Shown here: positions 1 through 8,781 of the stretch, piece after piece
Layout of the letters: each line of letters begins with the position of its first letter
How positions within the stretch are numbered: position 1 is the stretch's first letter
Source of the DNA: Novosphingobium sp. ST904
GTDB lineage: Bacteria; Pseudomonadota; Alphaproteobacteria; Sphingomonadales; Sphingomonadaceae
Assembly (NCBI RefSeq): GCF_001298105.1
Contig: NZ_LGJH01000165.1
Location: forward strand, 248,001 to 312,000
DNA: 64,000 bases
Direction: 5' to 3'
Notes under the pieces: model-generated
What the model saw: only the letters and a program-made list of their open reading frames with translations
The model's database searches: none
Told to the model about the DNA's origin: nothing
Made by a program: the position numbers and the translations under genes

Positions 1-496
1 GCGGTGACGAAATCGGGCTCGACGATGGATATCCAGCCCAGCCCCAGCCCTTTCGCCCGTGCCGCCAGCCAAAGCGTATGGACGGCGAGCACCACCGAAT
101 AGGCCCGCGTCTCCGGCATTGTCGCCGCGCCGAGGCCGCCGCCCTCAGCGCGCCTTCGTCGCAGAATACCGCAATGATCTCCGGCGCCTCGCGCAGGCCG
201 TGGAGCTTGAGCGAGGCATAGGCGGCACGCCGGGCCGGGTCTGCCAGGCCCGATCCGGCGGCGGCCTTTTCGGTATCGGCATGCTCCGCCAGTGTTTCGC
301 GCAAGTCCGCCGAGCGGACGCGCACGAACCGCCAGGGCTGCGAGTTGCCCACCGACGGCGCAAGCTGCGCCGCCGCCAGCAGTTCGGCCACCACGCTTTC
401 ACCCAGCGGATCGCTGCGGAAATGGCGGACATCACGCCGCCATGCCAGCAGCTCGCCCAGCTGCTCCCGGAATTCGGAGCCGAAGCGCGGCGGCAT
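1..496 (-). pseudogene. bluB: 5,6-dimethylbenzimidazole synthase BluB, partial and frameshifted
   Basis: BluB makes the lower ligand of cobalamin by oxygen-dependent breakdown of reduced FMN. From the ATG at 496 the protein reads MPPRFGSEFREQL, then WRRDVRHFR and LAPSVGNSQPWRFVRV, a nitroreductase-fold signature typical of BluB. The frame holds to FCDEGAL near position 148; the homologous sequence then continues in the -1 frame as EGGGLGAATMPETRAYS and GWISIVEPDFVT. One missing G (CTGAG where CTGGAG is expected, about 145-148) explains the break, so this is probably a sequencing indel. The C-terminus lies beyond the left edge. The start lies 2 bases after the cobO stop, making it the last gene seen in the cobW-cobN-cobO operon. 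Confidence 0.85.
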
Positions 497-498
497 CT

Positions 499-1110
499 TC
501 AGAATTCGATGCCGGCCTGTGCCTTCACGCCCGAACGGAACGGATGCTTCACCAGCGTCATCTCGGTCACGAGATCAGCGGCTTCCATCAGCGCTTCGGG
601 GGCGTTGCGGCCGGTGACGAGCACATGCTTCATCTCGCCGCGCGCGGTCAGTACGTCCAGCACTTCGTCCAGCGGCAGATAGTCATAGCGCAGCACGATA
701 TTGAGTTCGTCCGCCAGCACCATGTCATAGCCCGGATCGGCGACCATCCGCTTCACTTCCTCCCACGCCTCGCGCGAGAGTTCGATGTCGCGGGCGCGGT
801 CCTGCGTGTTCCAGGTGAAGCCTTCGCCCATCGGCTTGAATTCGACCTGATCCGGGAAGGCATCGAAGACGACCTTCTCGCCGGTGGTCATCGCGCCTTT
901 CACGAACTGGACGACGCCCACTTTCTTGCCGTGGCCGATGGCGCGCACCACCATTCCGAGCGCGGCGGTCGTCTTGCCCTTGCCCTTGCCGGTGTGGACG
1001 ATCAGCAGGCCCTTTTCGACCGTCTTTCCGGCCATGATCTTGTCATGCGCGGCCTGCTTCTTCTTCATCTTCTCGGCGTGCTGTTCGTCACTGCGTTGCA
1101 CCATGGTCAT
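499..1110 (-). CDS. cobO: Corrinoid adenosyltransferase (CobO/BtuR/CobA type)
   Basis: Transfers the adenosyl group of ATP to Co(I) corrinoids, producing adenosylcobalamin or its precursor in the cytoplasm. The 203-residue product has the expected family length and a P-loop GKGKGKTT at about residues 41-48, followed by ALGMVVRAIGHGKKVGVVQF, both hallmarks of the BtuR/CobO family. Its ATG overlaps the cobN stop as ATGA, so the two genes are translationally coupled. An alternative start is the second Met, three codons in. The gene sits between cobN (cobalt insertion) and bluB (lower ligand synthesis), consistent with late cobalamin assembly, and is expected to be repressed by the riboswitch upstream of cobW. 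Confidence 0.95.
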   Translation of the reverse strand: MTMVQRSDEQHAEKMKKKQAAHDKIMAGKTVEKGLLIVHTGKGKGKTTAALGMVVRAIGHGKKVGVVQFVKGAMTTGEKVVFDAFPDQVEFKPMGEGFTWNTQDRARDIELSREAWEEVKRMVADPGYDMVLADELNIVLRYDYLPLDEVLDVLTARGEMKHVLVTGRNAPEALMEAADLVTEMTLVKHPFRSGVKAQAGIEF

Positions 1111-4100
1111 GCTCCTGAGAGGGCCGCGAGCGTCAGGCCCGCGCTGTTCGATCGGGGTTTCCAGAGGCCGCGTTCGAGCGCCTCGGCAAGGCGTGCGGCG
1201 GTTTCGCGCAAGGCGGCGGGATTGGCCTTGGCCATGAAATCACGCACCGCCTCGTCCTCGATGAAGGCGGTGTGGACGGCGTCGAAATGGTGGTCCTTCA
1301 CCGCGTGGGTCGTGGCGGCGAAGGCGAAGAGGTAATCTACCGAGGCAGCGATCTCGAACGCGCCCTTGTAGCCGTGGCGCATGACGCCGGCGATCCACTT
1401 GGGATTGGTGACGCGCCCGCGCACGATGCGGCCGATCTCATCCTCCAGCGTGCGGACGACCGGGCGTTCCGGGCGGCTGTGGTCGTTGTGATAGCTGATC
1501 GGCGCGCTGCCCTTCAGATGCTCGACGGCAGCGGCGATGCCGCCTTCGAACTGGTAGTAATCGTCGCTGTCGAGCAGGTCGTGCTCGCGGTTGTCCTGAT
1601 TCTGGACCACGGCATCGACCGAGGCGAGGCGCGCGGCGAAAAGGCCGCGCTCGGCATCACCCTCCACGCCGCCGCCATAGGCGTAACTGCCCCAGTCGAG
1701 ATAGACATCGGCCAGATCGCTACGTTCGTGCCAGATCTTCTCGTCGATCATGGCCTGAAGTCCGGCGCCGTAGGCACCCGGTTTCGATCCGAACACGCGC
1801 GTTCCGGCGCGGCGGGTGGCCTGCGTTTCCGCCTCGCCGCTTTCGATGAGCCCCGCGGTTTCGGCGCGGTGGCGCTCGGCGGCGGGGTTGTCGCCCAGCG
1901 GTTCGTCGAGCGCCATAACCGCGCGCGCGGCGCTGTCGATCAGGTCGATCTGTTCGGGGAAGGCATCGCGGAAGAAGCCGGAGACGCGCAAGGTCACGTC
2001 CACGCGCGGGCGGCCGATTTCGGCCACGGTCATCACCTCGAAGCCGACCACGCGGCCCGAAGCCCAGTCCCAGCGCGGGCGCACGCCCATCAGCGCGAGG
2101 GCCTGTGCAATGTCGTCGCCGCCGGTGCGCATGTTGGCGGTGCCCCATGCGGAAAGGGCCATGGCCTTGGGGTATTCGCCCTCGCGCTGGAGGTAGTCTT
2201 CCACCAGCAGATCGGCGGACTTGCGGCCGAGTTCCCAGGCAACGGCGGTGGGCACGGCGCGGGTGTCGACCGAATAGAAGTTGCGCCCCGTGGGCAATAC
2301 GTCAGGCCGCCCGCGCGTGGGCGCGCCGGAGGGGCCGGGCAGCACGAAGCGGCCGTTCAGACCGGCCAGCAGGGCCTCGGCCTCGCGTGGGCCGCACAGG
2401 TCAATGCGGGGGGCGAGGTCGGTGCGGATGGCGTCGAGGACGGCGGCGGTTTCGCTGCCGAGGTTGCCGCTGGGCGTATCGACCATCTCGGCTGCCAGCA
2501 GTTCGAGCCGCTCGACGGTATCGCCATGCGTGCGCCAAGGCTCGCCCGAAATCGCCGCCAGCGCCTCGGGCCGCGCGCCGTCCCAGCGATCGCCCATGCG
2601 GCAATCGAGCGGATCGAAGTCGAGGCCTAAGTCGATAGCCATCGCGCGCAAAAGCGAGGCCTGTCCGGCATGGTCATAGCCACGCGGCGTGCGGGCCAGC
2701 GCGACCAGCAGGTCACGCCGCAAGCGGCCTTCGGGTGACCGGGTGAAGACATGCAGGCCGTCGCGGATCTGCAATTCCTTCAGTTCGCACAAGTAGTTGT
2801 CGATGGCCGAAAGCGCGTCGTCATCGTCTCCGCTGGCCCCGGCATCGCGGTCGAGGCCGTGGCTGCGCGCCAGATCGAGAATGTCCCGCCGCAAGCGGTC
2901 GAGGCGGCGCGGGTCCATCCCGGCGGCGAGGTAATATTCGTCCACCAGCGCCTCAAGCTGCTTGAGCGGGCCATAGGTCTCGGCGCGGGTCAGGGGCGGG
3001 GTGAGGTGGTCGATCACCACCGCGCCGATCCGGCGTTTGGCCTGTGTGCCTTCGCCGGGGTCGTTGACGATGAAGGGGTAGAGCTGCGGCAGCGGCCCGG
3101 CGCAGATCTCCGGGAAGCACTCGCGCGAGAGCGAGATGGCCTTGCCGGGCAGCCATTCCAGATTGCCGTGCTTGCCGACATGGACCACCGCCTGCGCGCC
3201 GAAGTCCTGCGCCAGCCAGACGTGGAAGGCGAGGTAGGCGTGCGGCGGCGGCAGGGCTGGGTCGTGATAGCTGGCCTTGGGATCGATGTTGTAGCCGCGC
3301 GCGGGCTGCACGGCGACGGCGAGATTGCCGAAACGGTGGACCGGCAGGCGGAAGGCGCTATCCCGCACGAAGGGATCGGCCGATGGCGCGCCCCAGCGTT
3401 CGACCATGGCCTTGCGCGCGTTTTCGGGCACCATTGCGAAGGCGGATTCGTAGGCCGAAAGCGGCAGCGAGACTTCGCCCGGTCGTTCGAGCGATGTCAG
3501 ATCGTTGGTCACGCCGCCGGTCATCACGTGCATCAGTGCGGCGCCGTCCTTTGGCGCGTTGCCGGTATCATAGCCCGCCTCGGCCAGCGCGGCGACGATC
3601 GCGGCGGTGCTGGCAGGGGTGTCGAGGCCCACGCCATTGCCGATGCGTCCATCGCGGTTGGGGTAGTTCGCCAGCACCAGCGCCACACGGCGCTCGGTGG
3701 ATGGGGTGCGGCGCAGGCGCGCCCAGTTGGCGGCCAGATCGGCGACGAAGGCCACCCGGTCCGGTGCGACGCGCGGGACGACGATGCCGCACTGGGTCAC
3801 TTCGTCGAAACGCTCGGCCGCCTTGAAGGCGACGGCGCGGGTGAAAATGCGGCCGTCCACTTCGGGCAGCGCCACATTCATCGCAAGGTCGCGCGGGCCA
3901 AGGCCGCGCGCGGCGCTCTGCCACTCGCTTTCGAGGACGCCCGCGAAGGCGACTTGCAGGATCGGGCAGTCCGCCTTTTCGAGAATGCCCGGCTTGCGAT
4001 CGTCACCTGCGGAGGAGGAGGCGAAGCTGGTGGCGTTGACGATCACATCGGGCGCGACCTCGCCCAGCAATCCGCCCAGCCAGTCCACCGCGAAAGGCTC

Positions 4101-4829
4101 CCGCAAGGCGCGAACGTGAACGGCGGCGACGTTGAAGCCGCGCTCCTGCAGCGCCGCGATCATCGCGTCCACGGCGTCCAGCGTGCCCGCGATCATCAGC
4201 GCGCGGTAGAACACCAGCAGGGCGAGCGGGCGGCCTTCGGTCCAGCCTGCCTGCACTTCGGCAAGCCCGGCGCGCTCGGTGCCTGCAAGGTAGAGCCCGG
4301 CGTCGGCCACGGGCACCGGATCGTCCGGCTCGCCTGCGTCATGGCCGATGGTCCGCGCGGCGGTGCGCAGGAACGAGAGGGCATTGGCCATGCCGCCCTG
4401 CCGGAGATAGTCGCGCATCCGCTCGCGGACCTCGGCGGGCAAGGTGGAGGCGCGGTCGAGTGCGGGATCGGCCTCGCGCCCATCGGCGATGGCGGCGAAG
4501 GCAATGCCGTTCTCCCGCGCGACACGGGCGATCTCGTCGATCCCGTAGCCCCAGTAGCTTTTGCCGCCGAGCAGGATCACGCAGACGAATCTGGCCTTCG
4601 CGATCACTTTCTCGACATAGAGGTCGATCGAGTAGGGGTGGCGCAGTTGCAGCAGATTGGCGAGGCGAACGCTCGGCCCACCTTCCGGCAAACGCGCCGC
4701 CGCGCCCGCGAAGCAGGCGAGTTCGCTGTCCGCCACGGTGAGGATCACCATGTCGCCGGGAGACTGGTCGAGGTCGATCGCCTCCTCGCCGTTGGAGATC
4801 GTCCCCGGCGTGGCGGACAGCAGGTGCAT
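1107..4829 (-). CDS. cobN: Cobaltochelatase subunit CobN
   Basis: Large subunit of the aerobic ATP-dependent cobaltochelatase, which inserts cobalt into hydrogenobyrinic acid a,c-diamide together with CobS and CobT. The 1240-residue length is normal for CobN. Visible family segments include VVHVGKHGNLEWLPGK, followed by the conserved stretch around ISLSRECFPEI, and a magnesium-chelatase-H-like C-terminal half with WGTANMRTGGDDIAQALALM. CobS and CobT are not in the window. The start ATG shares one base with the cobW stop (TGATG) and the stop overlaps the cobO start, so cobW-cobN-cobO-bluB is one transcript. The frame is intact throughout. Confidence 0.96.
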   Translation of the reverse strand: MHLLSATPGTISNGEEAIDLDQSPGDMVILTVADSELACFAGAAARLPEGGPSVRLANLLQLRHPYSIDLYVEKVIAKARFVCVILLGGKSYWGYGIDEIARVARENGIAFAAIADGREADPALDRASTLPAEVRERMRDYLRQGGMANALSFLRTAARTIGHDAGEPDDPVPVADAGLYLAGTERAGLAEVQAGWTEGRPLALLVFYRALMIAGTLDAVDAMIAALQERGFNVAAVHVRALREPFAVDWLGGLLGEVAPDVIVNATSFASSSAGDDRKPGILEKADCPILQVAFAGVLESEWQSAARGLGPRDLAMNVALPEVDGRIFTRAVAFKAAERFDEVTQCGIVVPRVAPDRVAFVADLAANWARLRRTPSTERRVALVLANYPNRDGRIGNGVGLDTPASTAAIVAALAEAGYDTGNAPKDGAALMHVMTGGVTNDLTSLERPGEVSLPLSAYESAFAMVPENARKAMVERWGAPSADPFVRDSAFRLPVHRFGNLAVAVQPARGYNIDPKASYHDPALPPPHAYLAFHVWLAQDFGAQAVVHVGKHGNLEWLPGKAISLSRECFPEICAGPLPQLYPFIVNDPGEGTQAKRRIGAVVIDHLTPPLTRAETYGPLKQLEALVDEYYLAAGMDPRRLDRLRRDILDLARSHGLDRDAGASGDDDDALSAIDNYLCELKELQIRDGLHVFTRSPEGRLRRDLLVALARTPRGYDHAGQASLLRAMAIDLGLDFDPLDCRMGDRWDGARPEALAAISGEPWRTHGDTVERLELLAAEMVDTPSGNLGSETAAVLDAIRTDLAPRIDLCGPREAEALLAGLNGRFVLPGPSGAPTRGRPDVLPTGRNFYSVDTRAVPTAVAWELGRKSADLLVEDYLQREGEYPKAMALSAWGTANMRTGGDDIAQALALMGVRPRWDWASGRVVGFEVMTVAEIGRPRVDVTLRVSGFFRDAFPEQIDLIDSAARAVMALDEPLGDNPAAERHRAETAGLIESGEAETQATRRAGTRVFGSKPGAYGAGLQAMIDEKIWHERSDLADVYLDWGSYAYGGGVEGDAERGLFAARLASVDAVVQNQDNREHDLLDSDDYYQFEGGIAAAVEHLKGSAPISYHNDHSRPERPVVRTLEDEIGRIVRGRVTNPKWIAGVMRHGYKGAFEIAASVDYLFAFAATTHAVKDHHFDAVHTAFIEDEAVRDFMAKANPAALRETAARLAEALERGLWKPRSNSAGLTLAALSGA

Positions 4830-5890
4830 CAGGCGTCTGCTGTAGTGGCCACGGGGCCGAGAACCCCGGCAAGCCCTGCTTCGATGGCGGTGCGGTCCAG
4901 CCCCTTCTGGCCGATGACGACAAGCTGGGTGCGGCGCAGTTCCTGCGGCAGCCAGGCGCGGTCGTAGAAGTGCTGGATGCGCGGACCGACGGCCTGCACG
5001 ACAAGGCGGCTCGGCTTGCCGCCGACCGCGACCATGCCTTTCACGCGCAGAATGTCGTGCTCTGCGATCAGGCCGTTCAAACGGGCGAGAAGAGCGTCGA
5101 GATCGGCCACATCGCCGCCGGAGACGACGAAGCTGTCGAAGTCGTCATGGTCGTGATCCTCGTCCAGCCCGTCGATGTGCGAGGGGCGGGAATCGAGATC
5201 GTCCTCTGCCGCGGCGGTGATGCCCAGCAGCGCGGCGATGTCGACGGCGCCGTGATCGGCGCGCACGATCTTCACGCCGGGGCGCGTTTCGGCCAACACC
5301 AGCGTTTCGACATGGGCAAGGGCATCGGCATCCACCAAGTCGGTCTTGTTGAGCACGACCATGTCGGCGCAGCCCAGCTGTTCCTCGAACAGTTCTTCCA
5401 GCGGGCTTTCGTGGTCCAGCATCGGATCGGCCGCGCGGGCAGCGGCCAGTGCTGCCTCGTCAGTTGCGAAGCGGCCCGCGGCAACCGCATCGGCGTCGAT
5501 CAGGGCGACCACGCCGTCAACGGTGGCGCGGGTGCGGATGTCGGGCCACTGGAAGGCCTTCACCAGCGGCTTGGGCAGGGCAAGGCCGCTGGTCTCGATG
5601 ATGATGTGATCGGGCCTGTTCTCGCGGTCCAGCAGCTTCTGCATGGTCGGCAGGAAATCGTCGGCGACGGTGCAGCAGATGCAGCCGTTGGCCAGTTCGA
5701 CGATATCGTCTTCCGGGCAGGCCTCGTCATTGCAGCCCTTCACCAGTTCTCCGTCCACGCCGACATCGCCGAATTCGTTGATGATGAGGGCAAGGCGGCG
5801 GCCCTTGGCGTTTTGCAGCAGGTGGCGGATCAGCGTGGTCTTGCCCGCGCCCAGAAAGCCGGTGATGACGGTGGTGGGAACTTTGCTCAT
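4829..5890 (-). CDS. cobW: CobW-family GTP-binding cobalt metallochaperone
   Basis: G3E-family GTPase thought to deliver cobalt to the cobaltochelatase. The ATG at 5890 is chosen because it follows a GGGAGA ribosome site and places the Walker A motif GFLGAGKTT at residues 11-19; the frame is open 30 codons further upstream, but that stretch lies in the riboswitch leader and is not protein-like. The metal motif CICC appears in ELANGCICCTVADDF, and a short His/Asp-rich loop (DEDHDHDDFDS) may hold metal. The product is 353 residues and ends in a CobW C-terminal domain. It is the first gene of the cobalamin operon, about 200 bases downstream of the riboswitch. Confidence 0.95.
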   Translation of the reverse strand: MSKVPTTVITGFLGAGKTTLIRHLLQNAKGRRLALIINEFGDVGVDGELVKGCNDEACPEDDIVELANGCICCTVADDFLPTMQKLLDRENRPDHIIIETSGLALPKPLVKAFQWPDIRTRATVDGVVALIDADAVAAGRFATDEAALAAARAADPMLDHESPLEELFEEQLGCADMVVLNKTDLVDADALAHVETLVLAETRPGVKIVRADHGAVDIAALLGITAAAEDDLDSRPSHIDGLDEDHDHDDFDSFVVSGGDVADLDALLARLNGLIAEHDILRVKGMVAVGGKPSRLVVQAVGPRIQHFYDRAWLPQELRRTQLVVIGQKGLDRTAIEAGLAGVLGPVATTADA

Positions 5891-6087
5891 GTGTCGTCTC
5901 CCGCGCGCCAGCGACCTGAAACGGCGGGGCTTCCCGTCGCGGGCGCGACGATTGCGGCGTGCCGCGTCGGACCGGCGCACGCGCCCGACACGGCATGCGC
6001 TGCGGCCCCGGCCGCATGCATCACGTCGCTCAGACGGAAGAGTTACCGTGCCTTGGCCATCCCCTGGACCCGGGCAAGAGCGACATC

Positions 6088-6290
6088 GACGCAGGCAGGT
6101 TTCCTGGCTCGCGGGTCAGGGCGTGATGCACGGCCTTCCCAGGCCTCGCAGGATTTAGCGTCCGGCCCAGTGGCTGCGTCGGGAAGCGATTGTCCCGCCG
6201 CGAATGTGCATCGCGCTCACCGCTTACAGTTGCAGGGACAGCCCCGGAATCGAGCAAACTCTTTCGAGCAAAACTCTACCGGGTTCCCGT
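6088..6290 (-). ncRNA. Cobalamin riboswitch upstream of cobW
   Basis: Read on the minus strand, this leader carries the conserved cobalamin riboswitch elements in order: CTGCAACTGTAAGCGG, then GCAGCCACTGG, CTGGGAAGGC and the B12 box GAGCCAGGAAACCTGCC. It lies between the histidine-phosphatase gene and cobW and should lower expression of cobW-cobN-cobO-bluB when cobalamin is plentiful. A strong GC hairpin at 5993-6019 (arms GCATGC and GCGGCC/GGCCGC) sits between the aptamer and cobW and could belong to the expression platform, although it has no U-run. The outer boundaries are approximate because I placed them by eye. Confidence 0.92.
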
Positions 6291-6364
6291 ATTAAGCCCC
6301 TTGCGGGGCACCGGCGCGAACTTTGCCCGCGGCGTCCTGAAGGGCGAAACGGGCCCTGCGGCGA

Positions 6365-6958
6365 TTAGCCGGGCAGGCCGCTGCCCGCAAGCCCCCCGGC
6401 AAGGCCAAGCGATTGCAGCCGCCATCTGCCGCTGAACGAAAACACGGTGTGCGAAAGCGGCGCGATGTCTATCGCGAGCGTGGTGGAAAGCGGCAGGCAG
6501 AGCGCATGGGAAAGCGCCGCGCGCACGATCATCGGGTGCGTGATCCCGCAGGCCTGGCCGTCGTGACGGGCGATCTCGTCCATCCAGCGGCCGATCCGCT
6601 GCCGGGCGGTTTCCATCGATTCTCCCCCCGGAGCGCCGCCGAGCGGGTCTGCGATCCATGCCGAGAACGCGCTAGGCTCGTCCTCGTGCACTTGCGCAAA
6701 GGCGCGGCCGGACCAGCGGCCATGATCGATATCGGCCAGCGCGGGTTCCGTCCGCCCGGTAATCCCCATCGCCCCTGCGGTCTCGGCAGCGGCGAGGGCG
6801 GGGCTGGTGAAGGTGCTATCGCGGAAGCGATCGTTCAGCGCGGTGCGCGCCGCATCGCGCAGCCCGCCCTCGTCCAGCGGTTCGTCAGACCCTGCAAAGC
6901 CGCCGTGACGGGCCGGGGCCGTGGCGGCGATGCAGATCAGCAGGAGGGTCGTCGCCAA
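6365..6958 (-). CDS. Histidine phosphatase family protein (CobC-like)
   Basis: Branch of the phosphoglycerate-mutase-like superfamily. The RHG catalytic signature appears as APARHGGFAGSDEPLDEGG close to the N-terminus and the second catalytic His region as GITHPMIVRAALSHAL. Its position between two cobalamin riboswitches suggests a role in nucleotide-loop assembly, such as alpha-ribazole-phosphate dephosphorylation, but that is inferred from context. I place the start at TTG 6958, giving the N-terminus LATTLLLICIAATAPARHG, because relatives begin close to this point and because the region beyond it is occupied by the opposite-strand riboswitch. A GTG at 6997 would add 13 residues. Confidence 0.75.
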   Translation of the reverse strand: MATTLLLICIAATAPARHGGFAGSDEPLDEGGLRDAARTALNDRFRDSTFTSPALAAAETAGAMGITGRTEPALADIDHGRWSGRAFAQVHEDEPSAFSAWIADPLGGAPGGESMETARQRIGRWMDEIARHDGQACGITHPMIVRAALSHALCLPLSTTLAIDIAPLSHTVFSFSGRWRLQSLGLAGGLAGSGLPG

Positions 6959-7112
6959 GGCCTGAATTCCATCGAGGTCGTTGACGCCGCCGGTCACCCG
7001 GCCCTAAGGGAAGGCGTCGAGGATTGAAGAAGCCGGTGCAATTCCGGCGCGGTCGCGCCACTGTAATCGAACGGGAACTTCCCCGTCGAGAGCCAGACCT
7101 TCCGCCTTGGCA
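6954..7112 (+). ncRNA. Cobalamin riboswitch upstream of cbtBA
   Basis: Plus-strand leader with cobalamin riboswitch landmarks: GAAGCCGGTGCAATTCCGGC, then GGTCGCGCCACTGTAATC and GAGAGCCAGACCTTCCGCC. A closing helix can form between GCCAAGG (6954-6960) and CCTTGGC (7105-7111). It ends about 37 bases before cbtB and so should control the cobalt transporter by cobalamin feedback. It overlaps, on the opposite strand, the 5' end of the histidine-phosphatase gene. The sequence is unrelated in detail to the riboswitch at 6088-6290, so it is not a recent duplication. Confidence 0.88.
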
Positions 7113-7148
7113 CAGATTTTCCGGGGACGCGCAATCCCGCCAAGGAGC

Positions 7149-7382
7149 ATGAGCATGGCTGTTTCCGCCGCAATTTTCGATGACACCTTCATTCCGGTCG
7201 AAGGCGGCAGCGCCATCCCGATCGAGGACATCGCTCCCTGGGCCGTGCTGGGCACGCTGCTGGCCCTTATCTTCCTCTATTTCGTGAGCACCGAACAGGG
7301 CGCTTTTTCCCTGTTCCAGGGCATGTACGTTCACGAATTCGTCCACGACGGCCGGCACCTCCTCGGTTTTCCCTGCCACTGA
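7149..7382 (+). CDS. cbtB: Cobalt transporter subunit CbtB
   Basis: Small accessory subunit of the predicted CbtAB cobalt uptake system. The 77-residue protein has one membrane segment, APWAVLGTLLALIFLYFV, and the characteristic C-terminal putative metal site HEFVHDGRHLLGFPCH, with several His and a Cys. The ATG at 7149 is preceded by AAGGAG at good spacing; an in-frame ATG at 7107 lies inside the riboswitch and is rejected. cbtA begins 9 bases downstream. Cobalamin riboswitch control fits the role of supplying cobalt for the cobN chelatase operon nearby. Confidence 0.93.
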   Translation: MSMAVSAAIFDDTFIPVEGGSAIPIEDIAPWAVLGTLLALIFLYFVSTEQGAFSLFQGMYVHEFVHDGRHLLGFPCH

Positions 7383-7391
7383 GGTAACGTC

Positions 7392-8192
7392 ATGACCCGT
7401 CAATTGCTTTGGCGCGGAATGCTTGCCGGCATTCTGGGCGCGCTTCTGGCCACGCTTTTCGCACGCGGTTTCGCGGAACCGCAGATCGATCTCGCGATCG
7501 GTTACGAGGAAGATCATGCGGCCCACGGCGCTCTGCCCGATCACCCGGCGCCCGATCACCCGGCGCCCGATCATGCTGGAATGGCGATGGCATCTGCGCC
7601 GCTCGCACACCCGCATCCGGCGGACGAAGAGGAACTCGTCAGCCGCGATACCCAGAAGGGGGCCGGCCTCGTTACCGCGCTCGCGCTTTACGGCGCGGCG
7701 GTGGGGGGCATCTTCTCACTGGTCTTCGCATACGGCTATGGCCGGATGGGCCATCTCGGCCCGCGCAGCTTCGCACTGCTTCTGGCGGCGCTGACTTTCG
7801 TGCTGGTGGTGGTGGTTCCCGCGATCAAGTATCCGCAGACCCCGCCGGCCGTGGGCAAGCACGAGACGGTGGCCCTGCGCACGGCGGCCTATTTCGGCAT
7901 GATCGCGCTGTCGCTCGGCGCGGCCGTGGTTGCCGGGCGCCTTCGCGGCAGGCTGGCGCGGCCGGGCAGGGGCTTCGATGCCACCCTGCTGGCATTCGTG
8001 GTCTATCTGGGGATGGTCGGCCTCGGCCAGTTCCTGCTTCCCGCGATCAACGAAGTGCCTGCCGATTTCCCGGCGGTATTGCTCTGGAACTTCCGGCTCG
8101 CCTCGATGGGGACGCAGCTCGTGCTGTGGGCCACCATCGGACTGGCTTTCGGACTATGGGCGGAACGCGTGCTCAGGCGCCAGTCGGCCTGA
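7392..8192 (+). CDS. cbtA: Cobalt transporter CbtA
   Basis: Membrane subunit of the CbtAB cobalt transporter. The 266-residue protein has five or six predicted membrane segments: the first at about residues 8-25, then GLVTALALYGAAVGGIFSLV, then SFALLLAALTFVLVVVV, and further ones near the C-terminus. Between the first two lies a His-rich loop with PDHPAPDHPAPDHAGM and HPHPADEEE, probably a metal-binding segment. Part of this loop is encoded by a tandem 15-base repeat. The gene follows cbtB in one riboswitch-controlled unit and converges on the marR gene. Confidence 0.93.
   Translation: MTRQLLWRGMLAGILGALLATLFARGFAEPQIDLAIGYEEDHAAHGALPDHPAPDHPAPDHAGMAMASAPLAHPHPADEEELVSRDTQKGAGLVTALALYGAAVGGIFSLVFAYGYGRMGHLGPRSFALLLAALTFVLVVVVPAIKYPQTPPAVGKHETVALRTAAYFGMIALSLGAAVVAGRLRGRLARPGRGFDATLLAFVVYLGMVGLGQFLLPAINEVPADFPAVLLWNFRLASMGTQLVLWATIGLAFGLWAERVLRRQSA
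7536..7573 (+). repeat. Tandem 15-base repeat inside cbtA
   Basis: Two perfect copies of CCCGATCACCCGGCG (7536-7550 and 7551-7565) are followed by the first eight bases of a third. They encode a repeated Pro-Asp-His-Pro-Ala unit in the His-rich loop of CbtA. In-frame copy-number change would lengthen or shorten the putative metal-binding loop without breaking the gene. Confidence 0.9.
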
Positions 8193-8219
8193 GCACGGCC
8201 TGCCTCCCGGAAGGCTTGC

Positions 8220-8705
8220 TCACTCGCTCCGGTTGCCTGCCCCCGTGGGCGCCGGGCGCAGCGGCGCGCGGCTCAGCTCGTTACCGGCGCGCGTGGTCTT
8301 CTTCAGAAGTTTCAGGAAGATATCCTGTTCTTCTGATGTGAGATGAGAGACGATGTCTTCCTGCACCTGGTCCACCCATGGCGTTGCCGCGGCCAGAGCC
8401 TCGCCGCCCTGCCGGCTCAGCATCAGCACGCGGGCGCGGCGGTCGGTCGGGCTGACCTCGCGTTCGACCAGCCCTTTCTGCACGAGCCGGTCGATCACGC
8501 CGCCGATCGTCACCCGGTCATAGGCGATCATGCCCGCCAGCGTCTGCTGGTCCAGCCCCGGATGATCGCGCAGGGTCAGCATCGCCGCATATTGGACCGA
8601 GGTCAGGTCAAGCCCGGCCTCGGTCATGCGCGATGTGAAGCGCGCCACGGAAATCTGCTGAAGGCGGCGGATCAGGTGGCCGGGCATGGTCTCGAGGTCG
8701 CTCAT
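8220..8705 (-). CDS. MarR-family transcriptional regulator (MobR-like by context)
   Basis: Winged-helix dimeric regulator. The core reads LTSVQYAAMLTLRDHPGLDQ, then AYDRVTIGGVIDRLVQKGLV and EREVSPTDRRARVLMLS, the standard MarR helix-turn-helix and wing. It is 161-164 residues depending on start; ATG 8705 (MSDLETM) is chosen, with another Met three codons upstream. It lies about 75 bases downstream of the mobA-like hydroxylase on the same strand and may be cotranscribed. In Comamonas a MarR-type regulator, MobR, represses mobA and is relieved by 3-hydroxybenzoate; the pairing here suggests the same logic, which is inference. Confidence 0.85.
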   Translation of the reverse strand: MSDLETMPGHLIRRLQQISVARFTSRMTEAGLDLTSVQYAAMLTLRDHPGLDQQTLAGMIAYDRVTIGGVIDRLVQKGLVEREVSPTDRRARVLMLSRQGGEALAAATPWVDQVQEDIVSHLTSEEQDIFLKLLKKTTRAGNELSRAPLRPAPTGAGNRSE

Positions 8706-8781
8706 GACAGCCACCTAGCTTGATAACGCCCGCCTGCTCAAGCCTCCCGTGTGCTGCCATGGCCGACCTCGGCCGGAAGGT

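Noticed and set aside
2751..4967. A 738-codon open frame on the plus strand opposite cobN
   Set aside because: It lies antisense to a clear cobN in high-GC DNA, has no recognisable domain and a composition typical of a shadow frame.
7536..7573. CRISPR-like repeat
   Set aside because: Units are contiguous 15-mers in a coding frame with no spacers; no cas genes are present.
8192..8220. Terminator between cbtA and marR
   Set aside because: Only short imperfect arms (GAGCA/TGCTC, GCCT/AGGC) and no T-run, so it is too weak to call.
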